A DNA stretch of 64,000 nucleotides from Chryseobacterium sp. OV279 (GTDB lineage: Bacteria > Bacteroidota > Bacteroidia > Flavobacteriales > Weeksellaceae): assembly GCF_900128945.1 (NCBI RefSeq), contig NZ_FQUD01000001.1:930001-994000 (forward strand), written 5' to 3'. Positions 8,681 to 16,848 of the stretch are shown here, in pieces. The translations under genes were made by a program, and so were the position numbers. Below the pieces are notes generated by a model. The model did no database searches, had not been told where the DNA came from, and was given only the letters and a program-made list of their open reading frames with translations. The stretch's first letter is position 1. Every line of letters begins with the position of its first letter.

Positions 8681-8914
8681 TTAAATATAAACACATCCGC
8701 ATCCGGTTTCCCATTCTTGACACAGGTGCATAGGCTCAGTACAGCCTCCTCCGGGATGGCCTCCTCCTGTAACTCTGTAGCAGATACCATCATTGCAGTA
8801 ATATGATCCTATAGTACGCGGGCAGTTACCGTCAGCATCACAGATACCATAAGCGATATCGCCACCACTGATAAATTCAAGCTGCTTTCTCGTTAATTTC
8901 TTTAAATTTTTCAT
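8681..8914 (-). CDS. Cys-rich precursor peptide with a GG-type leader (bacteriocin-like)
   Basis: The 77-residue peptide begins MKNLKKLTRKQLEFISGG, a leader of the double-glycine class widespread in Bacteroidetes, with basic residues, a KLTRKQL helix and a GG processing site at residues 17-18. The core of about 59 residues has eight cysteines plus several glycine-rich turns (GGGHPGGGC). That suggests disulfides or thioether-type modification. No peptidase-containing transporter, lanthionine synthetase or radical SAM enzyme is nearby, so maturation would depend on genes elsewhere. It has its own terminator. A second precursor with a similar leader is at 15519. Activity is unknown. Confidence 0.75.
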   Translation of the reverse strand: MKNLKKLTRKQLEFISGGDIAYGICDADGNCPRTIGSYYCNDGICYRVTGGGHPGGGCTEPMHLCQEWETGCGCVYI

Positions 8915-9072
8915 AGCAGTTAATATTTTTAATTTGTTGATTACTAATATAAGAAATTTTAATACACGAAAATGTGATTTAAATAATATTAGTTAAAATT
9001 TAAAGATTTAATCGCTAGAATAATTAAAAAAATGGATAGTAAAGAAACTTTTTAATGTAGTTTACTAATGAA

Positions 9073-9104
9073 ACTGCGGAAAAGAATTATTTCTCCCCCG
9101 CAGT
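9073..9104 (-). terminator. Possible terminator of the SDR gene
   Basis: ACTGCGG at 9073-9079 pairs with CCGCAGT at 9098-9104 around an 18-nt loop, 24 bp past the SDR stop. The downstream T tract on the minus strand is short, so it is only a candidate. Confidence 0.4.
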
Positions 9105-9127
9105 AAAGACCGGATATATGGAACCAG

Positions 9128-9865
9128 CTATTTGTTCATTACACCGAAAGCGCCTTCAGAACCCGCAAAGAAGTTGCTGTAAAGGACTTCAGTATTCCCG
9201 ACACGGATCTCGTAGGTATCTTCAAGAAGACCTTTTACGAAACTGTCAGCCACTTCTGAGGCAGGAATGCCATTTTCCCTTCCTCCGATTTCTACTGAAA
9301 AATCTGTATTAACAAGAGGTGGCATCAGTTCAAAAACCTTAACGGTAGTGTCTTTAGCCAGCTCGTGTCTGAGCAGTTGCGTATAAGAGTGTAAAGCCGC
9401 TTTAGAATCAGAATACGTAGGAACGTGTGAGCCCGGAGCAAATGCTACAATGGAAGAAACATTGACTACTGCTGAATTGTTCTCCTGTTTCAATAAGGGA
9501 AGCAGTTTTTCAGTCAGGCGGATAGGCGCAAAATAATTGGTTTCAAATTCTGCCGAAGCTTTGGTATAGGTGTCTGATGTATCAGAAAGCGTGTAAGCAT
9601 AGGCGTGACCGGCATTATTGATTAGAATATTCAGACCCCCGAAGTTGAGTTTTATTTCTTCTACCAATCGGGTTACATCTTTTTCGTTGGTAATGTCAGC
9701 CTGTATGGTAAAGACATTTTCAAGACCTTCTGCCGCAGCATCCAGTTTTTCTTTATTTCTTCCGGCAATAATAATTTTGTTGGATGCATTCAGTGATTTT
9801 GCAATTTCCAGTCCGATTCCTGAGCCTCCGCCAGTGATAAGGATCGTGTTGTTGGTAATGTTCAT
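9128..9865 (-). CDS. Short-chain dehydrogenase/reductase (SDR), DltE-like
   Basis: The 245-residue protein is a classical SDR. The cofactor loop TGGGSGIG is at residues 11-18, the NNAG motif near residues 83-86, and the catalytic set is Ser138, Tyr151 and Lys155 (YSDSK). The Arg in the IIIAGRNKEKL strand favours NADP(H). It sits next to a TetR-family regulator gene on the same strand. An 18-bp palindrome 36 bp upstream of its ATG is nearly identical to one in front of the regulator, so the SDR is very likely repressed by that TetR protein. Such pairs usually respond to small organic compounds; the substrate is unknown. Confidence 0.9.
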   Translation of the reverse strand: MNITNNTILITGGGSGIGLEIAKSLNASNKIIIAGRNKEKLDAAAEGLENVFTIQADITNEKDVTRLVEEIKLNFGGLNILINNAGHAYAYTLSDTSDTYTKASAEFETNYFAPIRLTEKLLPLLKQENNSAVVNVSSIVAFAPGSHVPTYSDSKAALHSYTQLLRHELAKDTTVKVFELMPPLVNTDFSVEIGGRENGIPASEVADSFVKGLLEDTYEIRVGNTEVLYSNFFAGSEGAFGVMNK

Positions 9866-9901
9866 GACATTTTTTGTATTAAATTAATAAGTATTTTTAA
9901 A

Positions 9902-9919
9902 TTGTACTACTTGGTACAA
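9902..9919. promoter_or_regulatory. Putative TetR operator upstream of the SDR gene
   Basis: TTGTACTACTTGGTACAA is an inverted repeat with six-base arms TTGTAC and GTACAA. Its sequence matches 16 of 18 bases of the reverse complement of the site at 10551-10568 in front of the TetR gene. It lies 36 bp upstream of the SDR start codon. Confidence 0.75.
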
Positions 9920-9935
9920 AATTGATTAAATTTTT

Positions 9936-10520
9936 TTAATCCAGTATTTTAAGATTCATTTTAAGAATGCTTCTCAAAATTTCCGGTGAGCTTTCCATTC
10001 TTCTGGTGACATGGATTCCGTTCCATAAATTACTCAGGTGCCAGCCGATCATTTCCGGATCTTCACTACTGGTGATCTGTCCGCTTTTTTGCGCGTTTCG
10101 GATGGTTTCCGAAAAAAGGGTTTGTAACTTTTTCAGCAATTGAGCGGTGATCTTTTTTATTTCATGATCCTTTTCAGAAAGCTGTACCAGGGCATTCCCC
10201 AAATAACAGCCCCGTTCTTTATCGCAATCTGAAGCATCGGCCAAACTCAGAAAAAACTCTTTAATGAATTGAATTGGATCATCAGAGACCGCCAAACTTC
10301 CGGAGAATTTTTGATAGAAACTGTCTGAAAACTGTCTGATCGAACGGATATAAAGTTCCTGTTTTCCCCCTTTAAAAGCAAGATAAAAACTGCCTTTCCC
10401 GATTCCCATAGCGCAAAGAAGTTCATCGGCAGAAGCTGTATCATAGCCCTTGTCTTTGAAAACTTCGGTTGCTTTTGCAACGGCTTCCTGTTCATCGAAT
10501 ATTTTAGGTCTTCCTGCCAT
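9936..10520 (-). CDS. TetR/AcrR-family transcriptional regulator
   Basis: The start at 10520 (MAGRPKIFDEQEAV) matches the usual beginning of this family; an ATG at 10559 would run through the predicted operator. The protein is 194 residues. The N-terminal helix-turn-helix is clear (YDTASADELLCAMGIGKGSFYLAFKGGKQELY). The C-terminal ligand domain has the CDKERGCYLGNAL segment of the YxaF/LmrA-like TetR_C group. It probably dimerises, binds the two matching palindromes at 9902 and 10551, and represses both the SDR gene and itself until a ligand binds. The ligand is not predictable. Confidence 0.9.
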   Translation of the reverse strand: MAGRPKIFDEQEAVAKATEVFKDKGYDTASADELLCAMGIGKGSFYLAFKGGKQELYIRSIRQFSDSFYQKFSGSLAVSDDPIQFIKEFFLSLADASDCDKERGCYLGNALVQLSEKDHEIKKITAQLLKKLQTLFSETIRNAQKSGQITSSEDPEMIGWHLSNLWNGIHVTRRMESSPEILRSILKMNLKILD

Positions 10521-10550
10521 CGGGATTATTTCTGGGACAAAGTTATGTAA

Positions 10551-10568
10551 TTGTACCATTTAGTACAA
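10551..10568. promoter_or_regulatory. Putative TetR autoregulatory operator
   Basis: TTGTACCATTTAGTACAA is an 18-bp inverted repeat 30 bp upstream of the TetR start at 10520. It has the same arms and spacer as the site before the SDR gene, which supports autoregulation. Confidence 0.75.
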
Positions 10569-10641
10569 AATAAAAAATTCAATACGTTTTATAGTTTTTG
10601 TCGATCATAAAAGTTAATGAGTAAAGTAAAAATGCTTCATC

Positions 10642-11175
10642 CTACAAATCTAAAGTCATAAAAACAGCCGTTTCCTCCGGATTTTCATACAGTCTTGTAT
10701 TGATTCCTGTAATGCTGAAACCCATTCTCCTGTAGAACTGTATCGCCAGATAATTGGTATTCTGCGTTTCAAGCTCAATAATTCTGCAGTTTAAATGTCT
10801 GGCTTCACGGACAGCATTTTTGATCAGCTGAGCTCCGGCTCCGTTTCTCCTGAATTGTTCACTGATCAGAATATTTTCAATGTAAAAGCTGTTATTCCAT
10901 GTTCTGTGTTCGCAGATGATCCAGCCCATAAGCTCTCCATCTTCAAAAACGCCGAATGATTGTCCTTTTTCAATGATTTCATTAAGTTCTTCAATGTCGT
11001 TGGAATCGGTTTCCCAGACCTTAGAGTAGGGTATAGATTTTTCTTTTAATACAAACTCAAAAGAGCCGCCGTATTCAACAAAAGAAACGGAGAGGATTTT
11101 GTCTGTATTGTATCCGTTGAGTCCCCAATTGAGTGTGGGATTTTGAGTCAGTTTTTCTAATTTTTTTATTTCCAT
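10642..11175 (-). CDS. GNAT-family N-acetyltransferase
   Basis: The 177-residue protein has a central GNAT acetyl-CoA fold. The pyrophosphate-binding segment is readable as QFRRNGAGAQLIKNAV (the Q/RxxGxG/A motif), followed by IIELETQNTNYLAIQFYRRMGF, the usual beta-bulge and C-terminal helix. It probably transfers an acetyl group to a small molecule or a protein amine. It is first in a run of small enzyme genes (VOC protein, then a hypothetical) transcribed in the same direction with gaps of about 25 and 10 bp. Substrate unknown. Confidence 0.85.
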   Translation of the reverse strand: MEIKKLEKLTQNPTLNWGLNGYNTDKILSVSFVEYGGSFEFVLKEKSIPYSKVWETDSNDIEELNEIIEKGQSFGVFEDGELMGWIICEHRTWNNSFYIENILISEQFRRNGAGAQLIKNAVREARHLNCRIIELETQNTNYLAIQFYRRMGFSITGINTRLYENPEETAVFMTLDL

Positions 11176-11199
11176 GGAAATGCGGAATATGATTGATTG

Positions 11200-11592
11200 T
11201 TATTGAATTTCAGTACAAATTTCTACTAAATAATGATCCGGATCTTTGACATACGCTACTTTTTGTCCCCAAGGTTTTACAGCTATATCTTCATAGAGAA
11301 CAGCCCCATTGTTAACCGCTTTTTCTACCAGTTTCTCCACATCAGCTGTAGTAAATCCCAATTCGATTCCGAAAGGCTTTTCTTCAGATTTAGAAGACAA
11401 AAATCCCTTCTTTATATTGGAGCTGGCTAAACTTATGGACGCAAAAGAAAGACTGGTTTCTCCGGTAAGCAGTTCCCCGTAATCTTTTTCGGGAGTGATG
11501 AATTTAATGGGTAAGTCAAAAGTCTGATGGTAAAAGTTCATTGATTTCTCCACATCTTCAACGTATAAAATAACATACTTGAATTTTATCAT
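11200..11592 (-). CDS. VOC-superfamily protein (glyoxalase/dioxygenase-like)
   Basis: The 130-residue protein has two beta-alpha-beta-beta-beta repeats of the vicinal oxygen chelate fold. The first opens with YVILYVEDVEKSMNFYHQTF, and the second ends WGQKVAYVKDPDHYLVEICTE, which is the classic glyoxalase C-terminal pattern with the metal-ligand Glu. Possible roles are small-molecule detoxification or drug binding. It overlaps nothing and lies 10 bp from the hypothetical upstream and 24 bp from the GNAT gene downstream, suggesting one transcript. Substrate unknown. Confidence 0.85.
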   Translation of the reverse strand: MIKFKYVILYVEDVEKSMNFYHQTFDLPIKFITPEKDYGELLTGETSLSFASISLASSNIKKGFLSSKSEEKPFGIELGFTTADVEKLVEKAVNNGAVLYEDIAVKPWGQKVAYVKDPDHYLVEICTEIQ

Positions 11593-11602
11593 AATGATGG
11601 TT

Positions 11603-12382
11603 TTAATAAGTGTTTAAAATATAGTCTTTGTCTGTGATCAGCGTTATATGAGGACCATTTTTGGGATAATACTGCATCCCTCCGAAATTGCCGAAATGAA
11701 GCGGATAATTCTGTTCCAGCTGACGCACCCTGCTTCCGAAAGCATTGATGTCAACATGTTGAACCGCATTTTCCATCTGTCTTCCGTTGGAAAAGAAAAG
11801 CATCAGATTGGAATGTTCTTTAAAATCGCAGTCATAGTAGTAGAATACATGAATATTCTCTTCAGTATAGATACGAATCAAATCATTGATTAAGTTTTCT
11901 TTGTGTATGGTCGGCAGATTGCAGTCGATCCTTACCGAAATATTTTCAGCATTGTTTTTCCTGAAATCTGAGCCGGTGATCTGGATAAACCGATGTTCTA
12001 TGGTTTCATAGGTTACGTTTTCCGGGCTTAAATTTCTGCTTGATTTTACTTCGAAAGGAGTGTCGATCACCTGAGCATTGGCGAGAATCAGCAGTTTTTC
12101 TATTTCTGAAACGAACTGGAAATGCTCATCAAAAAGGGTATAATCACCTGTTGAGATCAATAAGTAGTTTTCATTGATCTTAATATCTAAATATATCCTT
12201 GTAAAACGTTGATGTAATTCTTCCAGTTTCCTGATGAGGTTTTCGGGATGATCTACTGAAACTCGGGCTTCCAGCTCGGCAAGATTGTTCGCATGGCCTC
12301 CAAATCCTTTGAGAAACTTAAAAAATTGAAAACGGTATAGATTTTCCGGGAATTTAAAATACCAGTAGACTCCTAAAATCAT
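11603..12382 (-). CDS. Hypothetical protein
   Basis: The 259-residue protein has no signal peptide and no motif I recognise. It begins MILGVYWYFKFPENLYRF and contains alternating beta and helical segments with several conserved-looking aromatic residues (HVFYYYDCDF, FGNFGGMQYYPKNG). It is probably cytoplasmic. It is transcribed with the VOC and GNAT genes downstream (10-bp gap). Codon use resembles its neighbours. Confidence 0.6.
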   Translation of the reverse strand: MILGVYWYFKFPENLYRFQFFKFLKGFGGHANNLAELEARVSVDHPENLIRKLEELHQRFTRIYLDIKINENYLLISTGDYTLFDEHFQFVSEIEKLLILANAQVIDTPFEVKSSRNLSPENVTYETIEHRFIQITGSDFRKNNAENISVRIDCNLPTIHKENLINDLIRIYTEENIHVFYYYDCDFKEHSNLMLFFSNGRQMENAVQHVDINAFGSRVRQLEQNYPLHFGNFGGMQYYPKNGPHITLITDKDYILNTY

Positions 12383-12416
12383 AGTAATAAGTCAATTAAT
12401 TAGCTATGACTATGAA

Positions 12417-13490
12417 TCAGTTTTTTGAACATAATTCATTGAAAAGTTTTGTTCCTTCAACCTGTTCGAAATCTTTGAGTTTTTTCAAAGCGGTACAGGC
12501 TGTAGGCATATCTTTTTTATCCAGACTTATAGAAGCTGCATTGTACAGTGCATCTACATTGGTGTTATTCAAGTCAAATGCTTTGTTGAATAATTCTATA
12601 GCCTTGTCTAATTTCTTTTTGTCAAGTGCTTCCATAGCTTTATTGTAAGCTTCCGCGGCTAGCATTTTATCTTTTATTTTTACAATAGCTCTATTGGGGT
12701 ATTTATCCAAATCTTTACGATCATTTTTAAAAAAACTAAACTTCATTGAAGAAGCTTGAGAGGAATCATCTCCGATTTTAGTTTCTATGTGATAGGGAAT
12801 TATTATTTGATCATATTTTTCGAAGCCTGCCAAATTCCAAGACGGATAGCTCTTTTCAACAATTGATTTTAAAAATTCTATATTTTCTAAATTCTTTTTA
12901 GACTGATCTGTACTTTCAGATTGAAAATTGATCTTCTGTTTTTTCGGATATATTATAATATTTCCGCTTAAACTCAGATTACGACCATTGTCTGTCATAG
13001 ATCGCTCCAAAAAATCAGAAAAAATATTCTTTTTTAGAGAGGGTGTAAAATAATAACTGGCTTCTACAATGCTATCATTCTTTAATGTGCTGAGGTATTC
13101 ATTTTGCAATTTGGATGTTCTTACTAGCCACTTCTTTTTTATTTTATCATTGCCGGTGATGCCGTCTATTCTTTCAATGATAACTAAAGTGTCAGTGGAT
13201 AGCTTTTCAATTTCATAGAATGTTTTTGGTGAAATTCTAATATTTTTATTTTCTATTTTAATATCATAACATGTTTTCCTTTCTTCAAAGATGGGATCTA
13301 CATACTCACAGATTTTATGATCAGAAAGTTTCCATATTGAAGCCCGCCCGGAATATGATGAGAGATCTCTGCTTCCGTCCAGCATACTGGATTTTACGAG
13401 GGCCCAATTGTCAATGAGTTGCTGTTTATTGATTTGAGCATTGGTTTTGATGATCATGAAAATAAGAAAAAAAGAAATGTATTTAGACAT
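12417..13490 (-). CDS. Exported protein with C-terminal TPR repeats
   Basis: The 357-residue protein has a signal peptide (MSKYISFFLIFMIIKTNAQ). A middle region of about 230 residues has no recognised fold. The last ~80 residues contain two tetratricopeptide-like helix pairs (AYNKAMEALDKKKLDKAIEL and NVDALYNAASISLDKKDMPT). It probably sits in the periplasm and mediates protein contacts. It has about 215 bp of AT-rich DNA upstream, shared with the divergent pafA gene. Function unknown. Confidence 0.65.
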   Translation of the reverse strand: MSKYISFFLIFMIIKTNAQINKQQLIDNWALVKSSMLDGSRDLSSYSGRASIWKLSDHKICEYVDPIFEERKTCYDIKIENKNIRISPKTFYEIEKLSTDTLVIIERIDGITGNDKIKKKWLVRTSKLQNEYLSTLKNDSIVEASYYFTPSLKKNIFSDFLERSMTDNGRNLSLSGNIIIYPKKQKINFQSESTDQSKKNLENIEFLKSIVEKSYPSWNLAGFEKYDQIIIPYHIETKIGDDSSQASSMKFSFFKNDRKDLDKYPNRAIVKIKDKMLAAEAYNKAMEALDKKKLDKAIELFNKAFDLNNTNVDALYNAASISLDKKDMPTACTALKKLKDFEQVEGTKLFNELCSKN

Positions 13491-13676
13491 AAATTAAAGT
13501 TATTAATTTTTGGATGTAAAAGTAAGTAAATTTCTAATGTACTAATTTGTTATAGAAGGTTGATTTATCAGTCAGTAAAAAAGCACTTTTCTGCATTTGA
13601 AAAATTATGAAAACGTAAAGCGTACTGATTGAGTTAAATTTAATAAAATTTCACACTCCAAAACTTTCAAAACCCT

Positions 13677-13684
13677 TAAATTTG
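13677..13684 (+). promoter_or_regulatory. Predicted -7 element of pafA
   Basis: TAAATTTG fits the Bacteroidetes -7 consensus TAnnTTTG and lies 21 bp before the pafA ATG at 13706, giving a leader of roughly 15 nt. The -33 region is not convincing. Confidence 0.4.
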
Positions 13685-13705
13685 TGCTCAACAAAAATTT
13701 ACTAG

Positions 13706-15352
13706 ATGCTTAGGAAAATTTCAATTGCGGCAGCGGCTTTATTGTCCGTAATTACAATCAATGCTCAGAAGAACAAAAATTCTCAATTAGAAAGACCCAA
13801 ATTAGTCGTAGGATTAGTCGTAGACCAGATGAGGTGGGACTATCTTTACCGTTTTTATAACAAATACGGAAGTGATGGTTTCAAAAGACTTCTAAATACA
13901 GGATATTCTTTAAATAACGTTCACATCCCTTACGTACCTACCATTACGGCCTTGGGACATACCTGCATCTATACAGGTTCTGTACCTGCGATCCACGGGA
14001 TTGCCGGAAACGACTGGACAGATAAAGAAACTGGAAAAAATGTATACTGTACAGCAGACGAGAGCGTGCAGCCGGTAGGAACAGCCAATGCAAAAACGGG
14101 AAGTCATTCTCCAAAAAACCTTTGGTCTACCACCGTAACCGACGAATTGAGACTGGCGACCAACTTCCAGGGGAAAGTAATCGGGGTTTCGTTAAAAGAC
14201 CGTGCTTCTATTCTTCCTGCGGGCCATACGCCGAACGGAGCCTTCTGGTTTGATGACAGTACCGGAAATTTCATTACGAGTTCATGGTATATGAATGACC
14301 TGCCTCAGTGGATGAAGTCTTTTAATGCACAAAATCTGCCTGAAAAATTAGTAGCAAACGGCTGGAATACCTTACTTCCGATAAACCAATATACAGAAAG
14401 CTCTCCGGATAATTCTCCATGGGAAGGACTGTTGGGAAGTGCAAAAACACCGGTGTTCCCATACAGCAATTTAGCTCAGGATTATCAGACGAAAAAAGAC
14501 AATATTCGTTATACTCCTTTCGGAAATACGCTGACGCTGAAACTGGCTGAAGCTTCTGTAGAAGGAGAAAAATTAGGTGGTGATACTATTACTGACTTCT
14601 TAGCGATCAACCTTGCATCTACGGATTATGCAGGGCATAAATTCGGACCGAATTCTATTGAAGTGGAAGATGTTTATTTGAGACTTGACCAGGATCTGGC
14701 TCAATTCTTCAATTACCTGGATTCAAAAGTAGGAAAAGGAGAGTACACTGTTTTCCTTTCTGCTGATCACGGTGGAGCACATTCTGTAGGATTCCTGAAA
14801 GAACATAAGATCACGACAGGATTCTTCGGAGAAGGAATGGAAAAAGATATCAATCAGAAACTGAAGGATAAATTCGGGGTTGATAAACTGATCAATGCCG
14901 TAGACAATTACCAGATCTATTTCGACAGAAAGCTGATGCAGGACAACAAAATTGAACTGGATGATCTGAGAGATTTCACGATTAAAGAATTGCAGAAAGA
15001 TCCAACGGTTTTATATGCAGTATCTGTGGATGAAGTTCAGGAAGCTACCATTCCGGAGCCGATCAAGCAGAGAATCATCAACGGAATCAACAGACAGAGA
15101 AGTGGTGATATCCAGCTGATCTCCCACGACTCTATGCTTCCTCCATACTCTAAAACAGGAACCACACACAGCGTATGGAATTCTTATGACTCTCACATTC
15201 CATTGATTTTTATGGGCTGGGGAATTCAGAAAGGAGAAAGCAATAAAGCGTATAATATGACCGATATTGCCCCTACCGTTTCATCATTACTGAAAATTCA
15301 GTTCCCGAGTGGAAATGTAGGAAATCCGATTACGGAGGTTATTGGAAGATAA
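13706..15352 (+). CDS. pafA: PafA-type alkaline phosphatase (secreted)
   Basis: The 548-residue protein has a signal peptide (MLRKISIAAAALLSVITINA) and the alkaline phosphatase/NPP superfamily core. Against the well-studied Elizabethkingia PafA, active-site residues appear with a constant offset of two: metal ligand Asp40, nucleophile Thr81 in PTITALGH, Asn102 in IAGNDW, and the Lys/Arg pair in SLKDRASI. Later metal ligands are visible in ADHGGAHSVG and THSVWNSYDSH. It hydrolyses phosphate monoesters in the periplasm or at the surface, without needing high phosphate inhibition relief. It is monocistronic, with a strong terminator. The family call is firm. Confidence 0.95.
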   Translation: MLRKISIAAAALLSVITINAQKNKNSQLERPKLVVGLVVDQMRWDYLYRFYNKYGSDGFKRLLNTGYSLNNVHIPYVPTITALGHTCIYTGSVPAIHGIAGNDWTDKETGKNVYCTADESVQPVGTANAKTGSHSPKNLWSTTVTDELRLATNFQGKVIGVSLKDRASILPAGHTPNGAFWFDDSTGNFITSSWYMNDLPQWMKSFNAQNLPEKLVANGWNTLLPINQYTESSPDNSPWEGLLGSAKTPVFPYSNLAQDYQTKKDNIRYTPFGNTLTLKLAEASVEGEKLGGDTITDFLAINLASTDYAGHKFGPNSIEVEDVYLRLDQDLAQFFNYLDSKVGKGEYTVFLSADHGGAHSVGFLKEHKITTGFFGEGMEKDINQKLKDKFGVDKLINAVDNYQIYFDRKLMQDNKIELDDLRDFTIKELQKDPTVLYAVSVDEVQEATIPEPIKQRIINGINRQRSGDIQLISHDSMLPPYSKTGTTHSVWNSYDSHIPLIFMGWGIQKGESNKAYNMTDIAPTVSSLLKIQFPSGNVGNPITEVIGR

Positions 15353-15371
15353 TTTAATTCTTATATAATAC

Positions 15372-15405
15372 AAAACATTCCTTTCGGGGAATGTTTTTTT
15401 TTTTT
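15372..15405 (+). terminator. Terminator of pafA
   Basis: AAAACATTCC at 15372-15381 pairs with GGAATGTTTT at 15388-15397, followed by a run of T residues. It begins 20 bp past the pafA stop. Confidence 0.9.
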
Positions 15406-15518
15406 ATGTATACTTTTCTGCTTATTAAAATTGAAGTTAAAATTATACTAGTTTCTTATTTAATTCTAATTTTAGGGATATATTGTTATATTTGGGGAAA
15501 TTAATTAAATATTTAACC

Positions 15519-15677
15519 ATGAAAAAATTATCAAGAGAAAATCTAAAAATGATCAAGGGTAGTGGAGATTTAGCATGTTCAGTTGACAATAGATGTCCGC
15601 CAAAGCACATCTGCTGCAATCGGGTTTGCCTGAAAACTACCGAGATCGTACACTTACCTAATTGTGACGAAATATAA
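15519..15677 (+). CDS. Short Cys-rich precursor peptide with a GG-like leader (bacteriocin-like)
   Basis: Starting at the ATG at 15519 gives a 52-residue peptide, MKKLSRENLKMIKGSG followed by a short core. The KKLSRENLKMIKG stretch matches the leader helix of Bacteroidetes GG-type precursors; the processing site reads G-S-G rather than a strict GG. The core has six cysteines, including CPPKHICCNRVC, in 36 residues. A longer start at 15483 would put a non-leader extension in front, so it is rejected. No maturation enzymes are adjacent. A T-rich hairpin terminator follows about 100 bp downstream. Confidence 0.7.
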   Translation: MKKLSRENLKMIKGSGDLACSVDNRCPPKHICCNRVCLKTTEIVHLPNCDEI

Positions 15678-15777
15678 TAATGACTGTCTTGATATCTGAT
15701 TGATTTACTATGTCAGTTCTCAAGTGAAAACAAAGTAATAAAGTATCGGGGGATATTTTTTACCATATTGTAAAAGC

Positions 15778-15808
15778 AAAGAGATACAATTGTTGTATCT
15801 CTTTTTTT
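15778..15808 (+). terminator. Terminator downstream of the short Cys-rich peptide gene
   Basis: GAGATACAA at 15781-15789 pairs with TTGTATCTC at 15793-15801 around a TTG loop, and seven T residues follow. It lies 30 bp from the end of the convergent paralogue gene. Confidence 0.8.
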
Positions 15809-15837
15809 GTTATCATCTTATTAAAACTATCAAGATC

Positions 15838-16653
15838 TTATTTCGAAGGCGTCGCCCTTATATTGATGCTGTCACGGTTTCCTGAACCAAATGTTATCCT
15901 GAAAGCAGTTCCGCTGGCACCCGCACCATTTACCGTAATGGTATAATTTCCGGCAGGTAAAGTTAGAGTAGAACGGGGGACAAGATAAAAATTACCAGTC
16001 GTAATGAAAGTGGTAAAGCTATTAATATAGGATAGCGAAGATATCCCGAATGCATTATTGATAGGGATGCCGGCAGGTGCAGCTGTAAATGAGTAGTAAA
16101 CATTACACAGTTTCACAGCGTTATCCGTTATTCCCGCTCCGGTAGCACCAGGAGCAATACCTGAGTTGGTGAAAATAGCAGAAATATTGGAATTGAACTC
16201 TACCAAAGAAGGCTTGCTTAAAGTGAACGATATAGTGGCCAGCGTAATAGCAGTAATAGATCCGCCGGTTGTAGCCGCCGGAACATCCAATGTTGTTGTG
16301 GTTAGTGCATCTCCACCTATGGTACCACCTGAAAGCATTGTTTTTTCAGACAAAGCGGATTTTCTCTGCCATTGGGTCCCGTCATTATAATATTCTCCCG
16401 GATACACTGGATTGGCTGCTACAGAGGTGTTGGTTGCAGTATTGTATACCGACATTCCAGCCACATGTGCAGAAAGCGGGGAAGGATTATTAGTCGCTGT
16501 AAGAGCTACTCTGGGAAGTAATATTCCTTTATTTGTACTGCTTACCTCCAGCATCGCATTGGTATTGGGTGAAGCAAGGCCTATTCCCACCTGAGCTGTC
16601 ATCTGGGATGAAATACCTAGAAAAGTAAGGATTGTAAGAAATATATTTTTCAT
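15838..16653 (-). CDS. Secreted GIG-type paralogue A1
   Basis: The 271-residue protein has a signal peptide ending TAQ. Next comes the flavobacterial N-terminal motif VGIGLASPNTNAMLEVSS and KGILLPRVALTATNNP, often found on surface and fibre-like proteins. The central segment NTATNTSVAANPVYPGEYY is identical in the next paralogue. The C-terminal ~150 residues are beta-rich, ending LPAGNYTITVNGAGASGTAFRI, suggesting a jelly-roll or C1q-like sandwich. No T9SS sorting domain is visible. It is one of three tandem genes; the matching protein stretches use different synonymous codons, so the duplication is old. Function unknown, probably cell-surface or secreted. Confidence 0.7.
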   Translation of the reverse strand: MKNIFLTILTFLGISSQMTAQVGIGLASPNTNAMLEVSSTNKGILLPRVALTATNNPSPLSAHVAGMSVYNTATNTSVAANPVYPGEYYNDGTQWQRKSALSEKTMLSGGTIGGDALTTTTLDVPAATTGGSITAITLATISFTLSKPSLVEFNSNISAIFTNSGIAPGATGAGITDNAVKLCNVYYSFTAAPAGIPINNAFGISSLSYINSFTTFITTGNFYLVPRSTLTLPAGNYTITVNGAGASGTAFRITFGSGNRDSINIRATPSK

Positions 16654-16681
16654 GATATGTTTTAGTTAGTTTGTTGAAAGT

Positions 16682-16813
16682 ATCTGAGTCTAGATTTGGT
16701 TGCTGGTTGCTAGTTGGTTGCTTGCTTGTTAGTATTAATTAAGTTAATGAGCTATCGTCTGATGTCTGATATCTGATGTCTGATGTCTGAAATCTTGATT
16801 CTTGGCTCTAAAA
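16682..16813. repeat. Low-complexity stuttered spacer
   Basis: Between two paralogue genes the DNA consists of drifting short words: GGTTGCTGGTTGCTAGTTGG, then repeated CTGATGT units, then CTTGATTCTTGG. Similar word-like spacers occur at 39061-39120 and 46381-46427. Confidence 0.6.
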
Positions 16814-16848
16814 TCTGCCATTCCCCAATCTCAACCTTAGCCTAAAAT

